Notes under the pieces: generated by a model
The model's input: the letters and a program-made list of their open reading frames with translations, nothing else
Told to the model about the DNA's origin: nothing
The model's database searches: none
In this document: one piece after another, positions 44,624 to 53,796 of the stretch
Numbering within the stretch: the first letter of the stretch is position 1
Layout: every line of letters begins with the position of its first letter
From: Clostridia bacterium
GTDB taxonomy: Bacteria > Bacillota > Clostridia > Oscillospirales > CAG-272
Length of the DNA: 64,000 nt
Reading direction: 5' to 3'
Assembly (NCBI GenBank): GCA_017556745.1
Contig: JAFYMF010000004.1
Coordinates: 22,435-86,434, forward strand
Made by a program: the position numbers and the translations under genes

Positions 44624-45136
44624 ATGAAGAAAGAATACTTATCCAGAGCGTTTTTATGTTTTGTCGAGCTGTTTGCCGGGTTATGGATAACTCTGTTTAT
44701 ATCCCTGATAGGAATTTTTTTTGCTCGTTTTTGGGTTCCGTTTGGCTCTATTGAGGAAGCAATATTTTGTTTTAGTGTCATGACGGTGGTTATGTGTATA
44801 AGCCTTTACGTTTGTGCATACCGTATGGGAGATAAGGACCGCAAATTTGATATAAAAATAATACTTATACCCCTGGTGATGGCTTTTATCATTCAGCTTA
44901 TATATGCCGCGATATTTTCCTTTTCTATATATACCTCAGGTCCGGCGTATTATCTGGGTAAGATTATTTATATGTTAAGGGGTGGCACAGAGCCTACTGT
45001 TCCCAATCAAATCATCTTTGTGTGTATGCTTGCTTTTGACGTTATTTATACAGCTGTTTATTTGCTTGGTGAATACTTTGGGGTAAAGCGACGCAGTAAA
45101 GACCGTGAACAATTACTGTCAGATGCAGGCAAATAA
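44624..45136 (+). CDS. Small polytopic membrane protein
   Basis: This 170-residue protein has four membrane segments (about residues 8-35, 47-65, 80-103, 130-153) and a basic C-terminus. No family recognised. ATG 44624 is used here; a TTG at 44615 in frame is possible but lies too near the AAAGGA site. It begins 21 nt after the preceding membrane protein gene. Confidence 0.68.
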   Translation: MKKEYLSRAFLCFVELFAGLWITLFISLIGIFFARFWVPFGSIEEAIFCFSVMTVVMCISLYVCAYRMGDKDRKFDIKIILIPLVMAFIIQLIYAAIFSFSIYTSGPAYYLGKIIYMLRGGTEPTVPNQIIFVCMLAFDVIYTAVYLLGEYFGVKRRSKDREQLLSDAGK

Positions 45137-45166
45137 CCTGACAAAATATTATTTGGAGGCAAAATA

Positions 45167-45712
45167 ATGGAAACTAAAATTATCGGGATCTGCGGTCCAT
45201 CGGGTAGCGGAAAAAGCACGGTTGCGGCTGAACTGGCCGAGCAGCTGAATGCACCTGTTATACATCTGGACAGAAATTTTAAGGAAGAACTTCCCGAGAT
45301 CTGTTCACCCGATGACGGTCAGAATTATCCCGACTGGAATAGTCCCGACTCTATCCACTGGGACAGAGTTTTAAAGCAGATCCGAGAAGAAAAGGAAAAG
45401 GGAGAGTCTGAGTGGGTGATCGTTGAAGGAATGCTCCTCTTCTGTATCGAGCCGCTGTATAAAGCCCTTGATATAAAAATATACGTATCTGCAAAAATAG
45501 AGACCTGCCTCTACCGAAGAATAGTAAGGAACATCGGACTTTTCGGTCAGAGCCCTGAATATATCGGCGGGTACTACCTCAAATGTGCCAGACACAGAGA
45601 GGCGGAATACTGCCTGCCCTATGCCGATCGTGCGGATTACGTTATAGATAACGATATTTCATTTTCGGATCAGTTGAAAGAGGTCAGTCTTGCTTTCCGG
45701 AATAATCGGTAA
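45167..45712 (+). CDS. Uridine kinase-like P-loop protein
   Basis: This 181-residue protein has Walker A GPSGSGKST at residues ~10-18, VIHLDRNF, a VIVEGMLLF strand near 88 and a RIVRNIGLFG lid-like region. It resembles the uridine kinase/phosphoribulokinase family of small-molecule kinases. TTGGAGG precedes ATG 45167. Substrate is not readable. It closes the plus-strand run that starts with the ArsR-like gene. Confidence 0.8.
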   Translation: METKIIGICGPSGSGKSTVAAELAEQLNAPVIHLDRNFKEELPEICSPDDGQNYPDWNSPDSIHWDRVLKQIREEKEKGESEWVIVEGMLLFCIEPLYKALDIKIYVSAKIETCLYRRIVRNIGLFGQSPEYIGGYYLKCARHREAEYCLPYADRADYVIDNDISFSDQLKEVSLAFRNNR

Positions 45713-45807
45713 TACGTTTATATATTTACATGTTTGATGTCTTTGCATAGAGAGAGTCATCAGACATATTTTGGTCAAATGAATTTGTAATTCATCTTGG
45801 GATAATA

Positions 45808-45845
45808 AGAAAGAGACCGTGAGGAAACTCACGGTCTCTTTCTGT
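45808..45845. terminator. Terminator, 16-bp perfect stem with GAAA loop
   Basis: AGAAAGAGACCGTGAG and CTCACGGTCTCTTTCT flank GAAA. It lies between convergent genes and can serve both. Confidence 0.82.
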
Positions 45846-45882
45846 ATACCTTTTGTAGGAGGTAGTTTAACCCCAAATAATC

Positions 45883-46860
45883 TTATCTGAGCTTTGCAAT
45901 ACCAAGAGCTGCAGCGCCGATGATACCTGCGTCGTTACCGAGAGAAGCAACCTTGATAACGGTCTGCTTGGAATCGCCGCGGGTGTAACGCTGAGAGTTA
46001 ATATTGTTCATAAGCGGAACGAGAAGGTTGTCACCCTCCTTGCAGATACCGCCGCCGATACTGAGGATCTCAGGCTGGAAGATATTGATGATGTTAGCAA
46101 TACCGGTGCCAAGGTAAGCAATATACTTGTTAACAACCTCGGTAGCTGCTGCATCGCCGGTAGCCTTCATAACAGCGAAAGCGGTCTTAGCGGAAACGTT
46201 TGCAAGATCGCCGTTGATATCGTCTTCCATTGCGGTCTTGGTACCGTTAGCACGGCACTCCTCGATCTTTTCCTTGGTCATACGAACAAGGCTGGGTGCG
46301 GAAGAATATGCCTCCCAACAGCCCTTACGGCCGCAGTTACAGGGAACACCGTCATGCTCGATAACGATGTGACCGAGCTCAGCACCGGCGAAGTTGAAGC
46401 CGGAGTAAACCTTGTTGTCGATGATGATACCACCGCCAACACCTGTACCGAGGGTGATCATAACAGAGTGCTTAGTACCCTGAGCCGCACCTGCAACAGC
46501 CTCTGCAAGAGCAGCTGCGTTAGCATCGTTCTCAATATAAACCTTCTTAACACCGAGATACTCGATGAGAATGTCTGCGATGGGGAAGTTCTCGAAGTTG
46601 AGGTTGTTAGCATACTCAACAATACCGGTGTCGCTGTTTGCGGTACCGGGAGTAGCAATACCTGCATACTCGATCTCGTCTATAGAAATATTCTTTTCAG
46701 CAAGGAGCTTCTTGCAAAGGTCAGCCATATCACGGATAACCGCACGACCCTCACGCTCAGCGCCGGTAGGAACGCTGTCCTTGATGAGAATGTTATAGTT
46801 TTCGTCAACAATTCCGACGGCAATGTTAGTTCCGCCGAGGTCAATACCAAGATAATACAT
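45883..46860 (-). CDS. glcK: ROK-family glucokinase
   Basis: This 325-residue protein has the ATP-binding LGIDLGGTNIAVG at the N-terminus, the catalytic ENDANAAALAE, GTGVGGGIIID and the ROK zinc motif CNCGRKGCWEAYSS. It phosphorylates glucose to glucose-6-phosphate. I start at ATG 46860, with GGAG 6 nt upstream; the longer frame to 46989 runs across the promoter. It stands alone. Confidence 0.92.
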   Translation of the reverse strand: MYYLGIDLGGTNIAVGIVDENYNILIKDSVPTGAEREGRAVIRDMADLCKKLLAEKNISIDEIEYAGIATPGTANSDTGIVEYANNLNFENFPIADILIEYLGVKKVYIENDANAAALAEAVAGAAQGTKHSVMITLGTGVGGGIIIDNKVYSGFNFAGAELGHIVIEHDGVPCNCGRKGCWEAYSSAPSLVRMTKEKIEECRANGTKTAMEDDINGDLANVSAKTAFAVMKATGDAAATEVVNKYIAYLGTGIANIINIFQPEILSIGGGICKEGDNLLVPLMNNINSQRYTRGDSKQTVIKVASLGNDAGIIGAAALGIAKLR

Positions 46861-46960
46861 AGTGATCTCCGATCCGTCGTAAGAAGTGACTTTTATTTGC
46901 CGTATGCATATATCACCCGGACAAACTGGCTTACGACTTATAATAAAGTAGTGTACCAAA

Positions 46961-46989
46961 ATTATAAAACAATAAAAATGCTTTGTCAA
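46961..46989 (-). promoter_or_regulatory. Promoter of glucokinase gene
   Basis: On the minus strand TTGACA (46984-46989) and TATAAT (46961-46966) are 17 nt apart. The remaining gap to 47163 is AT-rich and must hold the nifS promoter, which I could not place. Confidence 0.82.
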
Positions 46990-47163
46990 GTGCGATTAAA
47001 AATCAATTTGTCTGTTCATAAAAAATTAACAAGGAATAGTTGAGTGTTATCCTTGAAATAAAGGGTGTTTTGGTATATCATATAATATGCGGTAGAGTTT
47101 TGTTTAATAAAACCCTGCTTTGCATTTATCACATAGATTATTCACAGAAAAGAGGCCATTTTT

Positions 47164-48330
47164 TTGGAACGTTTCGTATACGCAGATAACGCGGCTACAA
47201 CTCCGGTATCAGAATCGGTCAGACGCGCGATGCTTCCTTTCTTCGAGGATGGTTGGGGCAACCCCTCAAGCCTTCACAGAAAGGGTAGAGAAGCGAAAGC
47301 CGCAATAGATAACGCACGCAGTCGGGTGGCTGCAGCAATCGGTGCCGAGGCACGCGAGGTATATTTCACCTCCTGTGGTTCTGAGGCGGACAACTGGGCT
47401 ATCAAAGGAGCCGCTTATGCCGCACGCCGCAAGAATCCCGAAAAGAACCATATAATTACAACAGTTATTGAGCACCCCGCAGTTCTCGAGACCTGCCGTG
47501 CTCTTGAGAAGGACGGTTTTACTGTTACCTACCTTCCCGTTAACAGTGACGGTTTGGTTTCCGTAGATGTTCTTAAGGATGCCATAACTCCCGCAACTGT
47601 CATTGCCGCAATAATGTTTGCAAATAACGAGATAGGCACAATCCAGCCTATCAAGGCGCTTGCTGACACGGCTCACGAGAAGGGAATCCTTTTCTTCACC
47701 GATGCGGTTCAGGCCGTCGGTGCTATCGATATCAATGTTAAGGATCTCGGTGTGGACATGCTGTCTATGTCAGGCCACAAGATGCACGCACCCAAGGGTA
47801 TCGGTGCTCTCTACATCCGTCGCGGTGTAGTTATCGATCGTTTGATCAATGGCGGCGGGCAGGAAAGAGGACAGAGAGCCGGTACCGAGAACGTGGCTTA
47901 TGCTGTGGCTCTTGCTCAGGCAATTGAGGATGCGGTGGCTTCTCTTGACGATATGAAGAGAGTACAGGCTATGCGTGACAGACTTATTGACGGTCTTTCC
48001 GCGATCCCCCGTTCCTATGTTAACGGTTCCAGAGAGAGCCGTCTTCCCGGAAACGTAAATATTGCCTTTGAATTCATCGAGGGTGAGAGCTTGCTTCTTC
48101 TGCTTGATATGGCTGGAATTGCGGCATCCACCGGTTCCGCTTGTTCCTCCGCATCTCTTGAACCCTCACACGTTCTGCTTTCGATAGGACTTCCTGTTGA
48201 GAAGGCACACGGTTCACTGAGACTTACTGTTTCTCACGACAATACCGATGAAGACATTGATTATATACTCGAGCAGGTTCCGAAGGCTGTCGCGCGTCTT
48301 CGTGAGATGAGCCCGCTTACAGAATTCTGA
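47164..48330 (+). CDS. nifS: Cysteine desulfurase (NifS/IscS-type)
   Basis: This 388-residue PLP enzyme has the family opening YADNAATTP, the PLP lysine in SGHKMHAPKG (near 205-215) and the catalytic cysteine in STGSACSSASLEPSH near 325. It supplies sulfur from cysteine for Fe-S cluster assembly. The start is TTG 47164 behind AAGAGG; no ATG fits the conserved N-terminus. It is followed 22 nt later by the scaffold gene nifU. Confidence 0.94.
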   Translation: MERFVYADNAATTPVSESVRRAMLPFFEDGWGNPSSLHRKGREAKAAIDNARSRVAAAIGAEAREVYFTSCGSEADNWAIKGAAYAARRKNPEKNHIITTVIEHPAVLETCRALEKDGFTVTYLPVNSDGLVSVDVLKDAITPATVIAAIMFANNEIGTIQPIKALADTAHEKGILFFTDAVQAVGAIDINVKDLGVDMLSMSGHKMHAPKGIGALYIRRGVVIDRLINGGGQERGQRAGTENVAYAVALAQAIEDAVASLDDMKRVQAMRDRLIDGLSAIPRSYVNGSRESRLPGNVNIAFEFIEGESLLLLLDMAGIAASTGSACSSASLEPSHVLLSIGLPVEKAHGSLRLTVSHDNTDEDIDYILEQVPKAVARLREMSPLTEF

Positions 48331-48352
48331 TATAAAGGAAAGGAGACATAAT

Positions 48353-48784
48353 ATGTACAGCGAAAAAGTAATGGAGCATTTTTCAAATCCCCACAATATG
48401 GGTGATATAGAGAACGCAGACGGCGTAGGTACCGTTGGTAACGCAAAGTGCGGCGATATAATGAAGATCTCTCTTAAGATCGAGAACAACATTATCACCG
48501 ATGCTAAGTTCAAGACCTTTGGTTGCGGTGCGGCTATAGCAACTTCCTCTATGGCTACCGATCTTATAATCGGTAAGACTATTGACGAGGCTCTTACTCT
48601 TACCAACTCTGCGGTTGTTGAGGCACTTGAGGGTCTTCCCCCTGCGAAGGTTCACTGTTCCGTTCTTGCTGAGGAGGCTGTTAAGGCCGCTATCAGCGAC
48701 TACTACAAGAAGAACGGTATCGACAAGGAGATTCCCGATGCATCCTGTCACTGTCACGGTGATAGCTGCGGTTGCGGCGAATAA
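48353..48784 (+). CDS. nifU: Fe-S cluster scaffold NifU/IscU-type
   Basis: This 143-residue protein has the three scaffold cysteines in NAKCGD, GCGAA and KVHCSVLAEEA, and the NPHNMG opening. A Cys/His-rich tail (ASCHCHGDSCGCGE) is extra and could bind metal. AAAGGAGA precedes ATG 48353. It works with NifS just upstream; this window has an exceptional number of Fe-S proteins to supply. Confidence 0.94.
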   Translation: MYSEKVMEHFSNPHNMGDIENADGVGTVGNAKCGDIMKISLKIENNIITDAKFKTFGCGAAIATSSMATDLIIGKTIDEALTLTNSAVVEALEGLPPAKVHCSVLAEEAVKAAISDYYKKNGIDKEIPDASCHCHGDSCGCGE

Positions 48785-48796
48785 CACTGATAACGA

Positions 48797-48826
48797 AAAT
48801 ACCTGCCGATGGCAGGTATTTTTTTG
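48797..48826 (+). terminator. Terminator after nifU
   Basis: ATACCTGCC/GGCAGGTAT stem around GAT, followed by a T-run. Confidence 0.92.
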
Positions 48827-48962
48827 GAACAAAAACGGATAAAAGAACGTCTAATTTTAAAAATATACAAAAATTTTCCGCTGAATAAAATATTTCCCAC
48901 AAAAAAACGAGATGTAGGATAGAGAGGGCGCACTCTTAAGTACCGAGAAGCGGAGGTAAGCC

Positions 48963-49520
48963 ATGGACGACAGTAAAATAGTTGATCTGTATTTTGAACG
49001 TTCCGAGGATGCAATAAAGGAAACATCGAAAAAATACGGAAAATACCTCTATAGCATTGCTTATTCCGTTTTGTCAGACAAAATGGATGCCGAGGAAAGT
49101 GTAAGTGATACATACTATGAGGCGTGGAAGATAATTCCGCCTAACCGTCCGCAGGTACTGAAGACTTTTCTCGGAAAGCTGACACGGCGTATCTCACTTG
49201 ATATATACCGTCGGAGAACCGCCGACAAACGGGGCGGAGGAGAAATATCCCTTGTGATCGACGAGCTTGATGAATGTATCCCATCGTCTGTAAGTGTGGA
49301 TAGTGAGCTTGACAGCCGTCTCATAAAGGATTCCCTTGATTCTTTTCTCGGTGAGCTTGGTGACAGTGAGAGAAAAATCTTTGTTCTTCGCTACTGGTAC
49401 GGAAAAAGCTATGATGAGATATGCGATATAACGGGTATAGGTGCGAGCAAGATCACGGCTATGCTTTACAGAAGTCGCCTTAAGCTTCGCACAAAGCTTG
49501 AAAAGGAGTTGCTGCTATGA
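48963..49520 (+). CDS. ECF sigma-70 factor
   Basis: This 185-residue protein has region 2 (DAEESVSDTYYEAWKIIP, near 40-60) and region 4 (ERKIFVLRYWYGKSYDEICDITGIGASKITAMLYRSRLKLR, near 135-175) of extracytoplasmic-function sigma factors. CGGAGG precedes ATG 48963. Its end overlaps the next membrane-protein gene by 4 nt, as for sigma/anti-sigma pairs. Confidence 0.9.
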   Translation: MDDSKIVDLYFERSEDAIKETSKKYGKYLYSIAYSVLSDKMDAEESVSDTYYEAWKIIPPNRPQVLKTFLGKLTRRISLDIYRRRTADKRGGGEISLVIDELDECIPSSVSVDSELDSRLIKDSLDSFLGELGDSERKIFVLRYWYGKSYDEICDITGIGASKITAMLYRSRLKLRTKLEKELLL

Positions 49521-50416
49521 GTAATAAGAACAGCGAAAAATTATTTGATATGATCGGTGAAATAGATGACAAATATATTGAAGATGCAGAAAAGAAAAAG
49601 AAGCCTGTAGGCAGGATAGCACTTTCTGTGGCCGGTGCCGCGTCGGTGGTATGTATAATGATTTTTTCACCCCTTGGCATGAATCTGTTGGGACGTTCAC
49701 ACGAAAACAGCCTTCCACCGCTTGTACCCCCCGATACGGTAAGCAAAGATGCGGTTACCAACGAGTGGGGGCTGGTAGTTTCTCCCGACAAGGAAGAGAC
49801 TGATCCTCTCATATATGCGGAGATAATTACGGACACCCGCTATCCCGCCGATACCAAAGAGGATCTTCTGCCGCCGGATGATGGCGGCAACGTTACCGCT
49901 ACTCTGCCTGAGGCTCCGGACGGGGAAATTACCATAGAAACGGCATTTGAATATCCTGTGGATACTAACAGTTCCGCCGAAACCGGAAAGGCTCCTGCAG
50001 TAAGTACATACATTGGGAAGTATCCGGATACCGCAGAGGAACCGAATTTGACCGTACCGGTATACGTGTGGTACGTCGACGGTAACGAAGTGATCTCGGC
50101 GACGGTTACCGCAGAGCGTAACACAAGGGATATATTCGCCGCCTGGAAGGATAAAAACGGTATCGGCCCCGAGGTGGAACTGATCGGGGTAAAGGTCACC
50201 GACAATTCAAAAACCGAGTATGTGGATTACGGCGGAGAGAGTATTGCCAAGCATACTGCTGCAACCGAGTGGTATATGACCGTTACCGTGTCTGTCGAGC
50301 TTGAGAATTATTTCGATTCTATGGGCAAGGAACTGCTCTATGAATCTCTCGAAAAAACTATGATTGGATTTGCCGACAAGAGAAATCTTGTGTCGTACGA
50401 GCTTGTGCTTGAATAA
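49517..50416 (+). CDS. Single-pass membrane protein, probable anti-sigma partner
   Basis: This 299-residue protein has a short N-terminal cytoplasmic part (~30 residues, EKLFDMIGEIDDKYIEDAEKKKK), one membrane segment (~33-55) and a large extracellular domain rich in Pro, Asp and Thr. The start overlaps the ECF sigma gene and is preceded by AAAGGAG. Position and topology suggest it holds or senses for the sigma factor. No zinc-binding ZAS motif is seen. Confidence 0.68.
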   Translation: MSNKNSEKLFDMIGEIDDKYIEDAEKKKKPVGRIALSVAGAASVVCIMIFSPLGMNLLGRSHENSLPPLVPPDTVSKDAVTNEWGLVVSPDKEETDPLIYAEIITDTRYPADTKEDLLPPDDGGNVTATLPEAPDGEITIETAFEYPVDTNSSAETGKAPAVSTYIGKYPDTAEEPNLTVPVYVWYVDGNEVISATVTAERNTRDIFAAWKDKNGIGPEVELIGVKVTDNSKTEYVDYGGESIAKHTAATEWYMTVTVSVELENYFDSMGKELLYESLEKTMIGFADKRNLVSYELVLE

Positions 50417-50442
50417 ATGTTTTCCGTGGGAGAAAAGAAAAT

Positions 50443-50793
50443 ATGACAAGAGGGATAAAGATATTCTGTATACTGCTTTTGCCGATGCTGTTGTTTTTCC
50501 TGCTTGCTACACCGTACAGTTATCTTAACCAAGAGGTGATCGTTGACCGCTTCGGGTGTGGTTGTCCACAGATAGACGAGGCGGGGAATATGATCGAAAA
50601 AAACTTTAATGCCAATACAGTTACCGCAATCTTTTGGTTTTCGGTGACAGGAGTAGTAACGGTGATATCTTTCTTTCTCTCCCGTAGATATCTTCGTGAT
50701 TTTAGAATCATAAGACTGCTCTATATGCTGGCGGTAATAATGCTGTCCCTGTTTATCAGCTTCAGATTTACCGAGGCTATGATGTGGAATTGA
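50443..50793 (+). CDS. Small membrane protein of the ECF operon
   Basis: This 116-residue protein has three hydrophobic segments (~6-25, ~60-80, ~90-110) and a short extracellular loop with FGCGCPQ. I do not recognise it. GGGAG precedes ATG 50443. It lies between the anti-sigma-like gene and a lipoprotein gene. Confidence 0.68.
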   Translation: MTRGIKIFCILLLPMLLFFLLATPYSYLNQEVIVDRFGCGCPQIDEAGNMIEKNFNANTVTAIFWFSVTGVVTVISFFLSRRYLRDFRIIRLLYMLAVIMLSLFISFRFTEAMMWN

Positions 50794-50802
50794 GGTATGT
50801 AT

Positions 50803-51381
50803 ATGAAAAGGATAATTTGTTTTGCACTTTTTATAGTAACCGTTTTCTCACTTTTTTCCTGTAAAGAGAATGTTATCGGTACGATGCAAGAGGGAGATGC
50901 TACCGATACGGTGGATACCGTCTACACGGGAGATGTTCCGGATGATTTTTTCTTCTCTTTGCGCTTCGGTACTTACGGTGAGAGTTCCTACGACAGCCAA
51001 AGCGGTAAGCTGATAAAGACGAGAAACAGTACTCATCCAGAGGACTATGATACAACACTCACCCTCACAGAGGAAGAAATGCGGGAGATATATGGTCTGA
51101 TAAGAAAGATAAACATTAACACTTATCCTGATAACTACGACCCCATCAATCCCCCCGATGCAGAGGATAAGTTGATGTCTATTCCATATACGACCCTGTC
51201 TCTTACCGCAAGATACGGTGTCATTCCCAAAACCGTCCACTGTGAAGAGGTTGCTTTCGGTGGGGGTGGGTATGACGAGAAGTCAAGAGCGTTTCTTGAC
51301 TGTGTATACCGCATAAGAGATATTATAGTAAACAGTGAGGAATGGAAGGCACTTCCCGATTATGAGTTTCTTCATGAATAA
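50803..51381 (+). CDS. Lipoprotein of unknown function
   Basis: This 192-residue protein has a lipoprotein signal (lipobox LFSC near residue 20) and a ~170-residue soluble domain with EEMREIYGLIRKI. I start at ATG 50803 with GAGGT 8 nt upstream; ATG 50797 is too close to that site. It ends the ECF operon before a strong terminator. No family recognised. Confidence 0.72.
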   Translation: MKRIICFALFIVTVFSLFSCKENVIGTMQEGDATDTVDTVYTGDVPDDFFFSLRFGTYGESSYDSQSGKLIKTRNSTHPEDYDTTLTLTEEEMREIYGLIRKININTYPDNYDPINPPDAEDKLMSIPYTTLSLTARYGVIPKTVHCEEVAFGGGGYDEKSRAFLDCVYRIRDIIVNSEEWKALPDYEFLHE

Positions 51382-51382
51382 G

Positions 51383-51426
51383 AAAAAAGGCTGTAAAGCT
51401 CAAACCGAGCTTTCACAGCCTTTTTT
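51383..51426. terminator. Bidirectional terminator
   Basis: AAAAAAGGCTGT-AAAGCTC pairs with GAGCTTT-c-ACAGCCTTTTTT around AAACC. It separates the ECF operon from the convergent FliB-like gene. Confidence 0.88.
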
Positions 51427-51428
51427 GG

Positions 51429-52334
51429 TTAGAATAAAAATTCGAGCTTTATCGCTTCTGTGTTATCGGGAGAATATTCGAGTTCCTCTGACAGCACCCT
51501 TGCGTGTTCTGTTATATCGGTGGACGGATCATTTTCCGCAAGGGAAGCAAGCAGTCTTTCGCAGAAAATGGAGAATCCGAGAGAAATACGCAGATCACTG
51601 TCACTTTCTGCCCCGGTACAATGGCGGTAAATGAAATACGCAAGAGCTCTCTCAAGACATTTTTCAATGCTTTCCGGGACGTGCGCGTGGGATGAGTATA
51701 CCGATGAAAAAATGTCTCTGTGAGAGTCATCAAGATACTCAAGATCACCGAGAAGCTGTTGCCATGCGTCATCATCAAGTATTTCGGGGGATACCCCGAA
51801 CCGGCGGTATATCATAGCTAATCTGTCAGAGTATTTGATATTCCGGTCAGAAAGAATTGAATACAACTGCTTTCTTGCCGGAATACAGTCATATTCCACG
51901 TCTATCTCTTCGTCGGTATCACCGATCTCGATAAATGTGTTGTATTTGTCGGAGGATAAAATTATCCGCGCCGCCTCTTCGCAAGACATTCCGAGACCGA
52001 CCTCCTTGCCGCGGAGTGTATCGTTATAGAACCGCGGATGTTCTCGGCAAATATTGCAGAGACTGTCTTCTCCGAGATTCAGTATCATCCTGCAGAGACC
52101 GTGTGAGTCAAGATGAGGACACCTGTCATCATCATCGGTTATAAAGTGAGGGGTGTCGGAGCCAGTGTCTATACTGTCCCTTACTGTTTGGCCGTAGGGA
52201 TGAGTTATAGCGGAGTATTTTTCCATCGATAGCGGATCCACATCGATCTCCCAGCCAATACAGCAGCTATGACGGCATTTGTCCGCGATACAAACAAAAT
52301 CGCGGTAGTATTCGGGTGCGTACAGTTTCATCAT
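51429..52334 (-). CDS. FliB-like lysine-N-methylase family protein
   Basis: This 301-residue protein has the cysteine pattern of the FliB family: FVCIADKCRHSCCIGWEIDVD at the N-terminus, then RCPHLDSHGLCRM and SLCNICREHPRFYND. FliB methylates flagellin lysines in Salmonella and has an Fe-S cluster. I chose ATG 52334, two bases after the CAP-lipoprotein stop, so translation is coupled; longer starts extend into that gene. No flagellar genes are in this window, so its target may be another surface protein. Confidence 0.75.
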   Translation of the reverse strand: MMKLYAPEYYRDFVCIADKCRHSCCIGWEIDVDPLSMEKYSAITHPYGQTVRDSIDTGSDTPHFITDDDDRCPHLDSHGLCRMILNLGEDSLCNICREHPRFYNDTLRGKEVGLGMSCEEAARIILSSDKYNTFIEIGDTDEEIDVEYDCIPARKQLYSILSDRNIKYSDRLAMIYRRFGVSPEILDDDAWQQLLGDLEYLDDSHRDIFSSVYSSHAHVPESIEKCLERALAYFIYRHCTGAESDSDLRISLGFSIFCERLLASLAENDPSTDITEHARVLSEELEYSPDNTEAIKLEFLF

Positions 52335-52335
52335 A

Positions 52336-53775
52336 TTACGGATATCTGAAATATACTTGGGTTGAATAATACTCATACCTGGAGTCGGAATGATATGTAA
52401 ATCCAGCACCAAAATGCTTATATTCCGGCGTGAGCATTACCTCTCTGTGTGCCTGAGATGTATACCAAGAGTGGGTGATAAAAAAGACGTTTGTGGTTTT
52501 TGTTTTATTGATATAGAAATATCCGGCCTGAATGTTCTCTCCGCAGTAAACACCGTCGATTCCTTCATTCCTCAGTCGGTAGCTTGCGCGGTTCCCGTTA
52601 AGATCTGTGTGCTCGAAGTACCCGTTTCTGGCCATGTCGATACTGTGAACTAAGGATGCGTTCGAGGCCTCATTTGAGTATTCAAGGGGAGAGAGACCGT
52701 TTAACATTCTGTAATAGTTAGTGATATAAAGGCAGAGGACGTTCTGTGTTGTATAGTCGGTTACCTCTTCTCCTTTAAAAACTGTTTTATCGTTCACTGT
52801 ATTGAGACCGTAGTCAAATTCAGTGAGCTTTGCCCAGGAGGAAACCAGCTTTTTACTGCCGATTATATCGGTAAAACAAAGAATATCAATATTGCCGTCT
52901 GAGATCAGCTGCATGTTTTCGTCATAGGCAATGGGGATATGAGATTTCTTTGTGGGCATGTGGCAATAGATATATCCGCTGCCGGCTGAAAATATTGCAG
53001 ATACTTTACCGTTGTGGAGCTGATAAAATCTCAGCTTCATCATATTACTGCAGTAGATGTATGTTGTTACGTATCCTACAGAAGTGCTTTCCACGATAAT
53101 ATCATTTGGCTCTCCTGCAATCTGTATCAGCTCAGACTCAGTTATTCCAAGACACAGAACTTCTTTGCCGCAAATAGTACAAACACTGTCTACTACATTG
53201 TGTGGAAGCATACTGCCGTTTTTATATCCGCACACTGAGCAGGTCTCGGGTGATGTACAGGTGGCGGGGGTATAGCTGTGCGGGAGCAAATCAAGCGCCT
53301 CGGAATAACTGCTGCCGCAACTGCATGAAAATGTTTTGCTACCATTTATGGAGCAGGTGGAATTTTTGGTAGAAGAAAGTGAGTAACTGTGGGGGAGTAG
53401 TTTTAGCTCTTCCGAATAACTTTTACCGCATGCGCATGAATAAGTTTTACTGCCTTTTTTTGTACAGGTTGAATCCACTGTCGACGAGAGTGAATAGCTG
53501 TGCTCATGTACTGTGGTGACCGCTTCTGTCTCAGTGATCTCTGCGGTATCAGTTTCGGTGTCGGTTACCGGTTCTGTATCGGTCGTTAAGTCAGAGGTAT
53601 CAGACTCTGATGTAACGTCGGAAACGGCGGTTGTATCTTTTGGCGTGGCTTCCGTGTCGCTCGTTCCTATCGTTTCGGATTCCGTATTGTCGGTACTGCC
53701 TGTCTGCTGCTCAGCACAGGAGATAAATATGATTAAAAGAAAAATTGACAGTACCAAGCAAAATAATCTTTTCAT
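52336..53775 (-). CDS. CAP-domain lipoprotein with Cys-rich repeats
   Basis: This 479-residue lipoprotein (lipobox IFISC, Cys20) has a Thr/Asp/Glu-rich linker (~22-90). Two near-identical ~40-residue repeats follow, beginning HSYSLSST and carrying CxCGxSYSE (each with TC..G(S)KT(Y/F)SC.CG), then a third degenerate repeat. A C-terminal CAP/SCP domain (~345-479) has SLVHSIDMARNGYFEHTD, YCGENI and SWYTSQAHREVML. It is probably a surface protein. It lies 21 nt after the SGNH hydrolase gene. Confidence 0.85.
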   Translation of the reverse strand: MKRLFCLVLSIFLLIIFISCAEQQTGSTDNTESETIGTSDTEATPKDTTAVSDVTSESDTSDLTTDTEPVTDTETDTAEITETEAVTTVHEHSYSLSSTVDSTCTKKGSKTYSCACGKSYSEELKLLPHSYSLSSTKNSTCSINGSKTFSCSCGSSYSEALDLLPHSYTPATCTSPETCSVCGYKNGSMLPHNVVDSVCTICGKEVLCLGITESELIQIAGEPNDIIVESTSVGYVTTYIYCSNMMKLRFYQLHNGKVSAIFSAGSGYIYCHMPTKKSHIPIAYDENMQLISDGNIDILCFTDIIGSKKLVSSWAKLTEFDYGLNTVNDKTVFKGEEVTDYTTQNVLCLYITNYYRMLNGLSPLEYSNEASNASLVHSIDMARNGYFEHTDLNGNRASYRLRNEGIDGVYCGENIQAGYFYINKTKTTNVFFITHSWYTSQAHREVMLTPEYKHFGAGFTYHSDSRYEYYSTQVYFRYP

Positions 53776-53796
53776 TCCGTCAAGACATCCTTTTGA

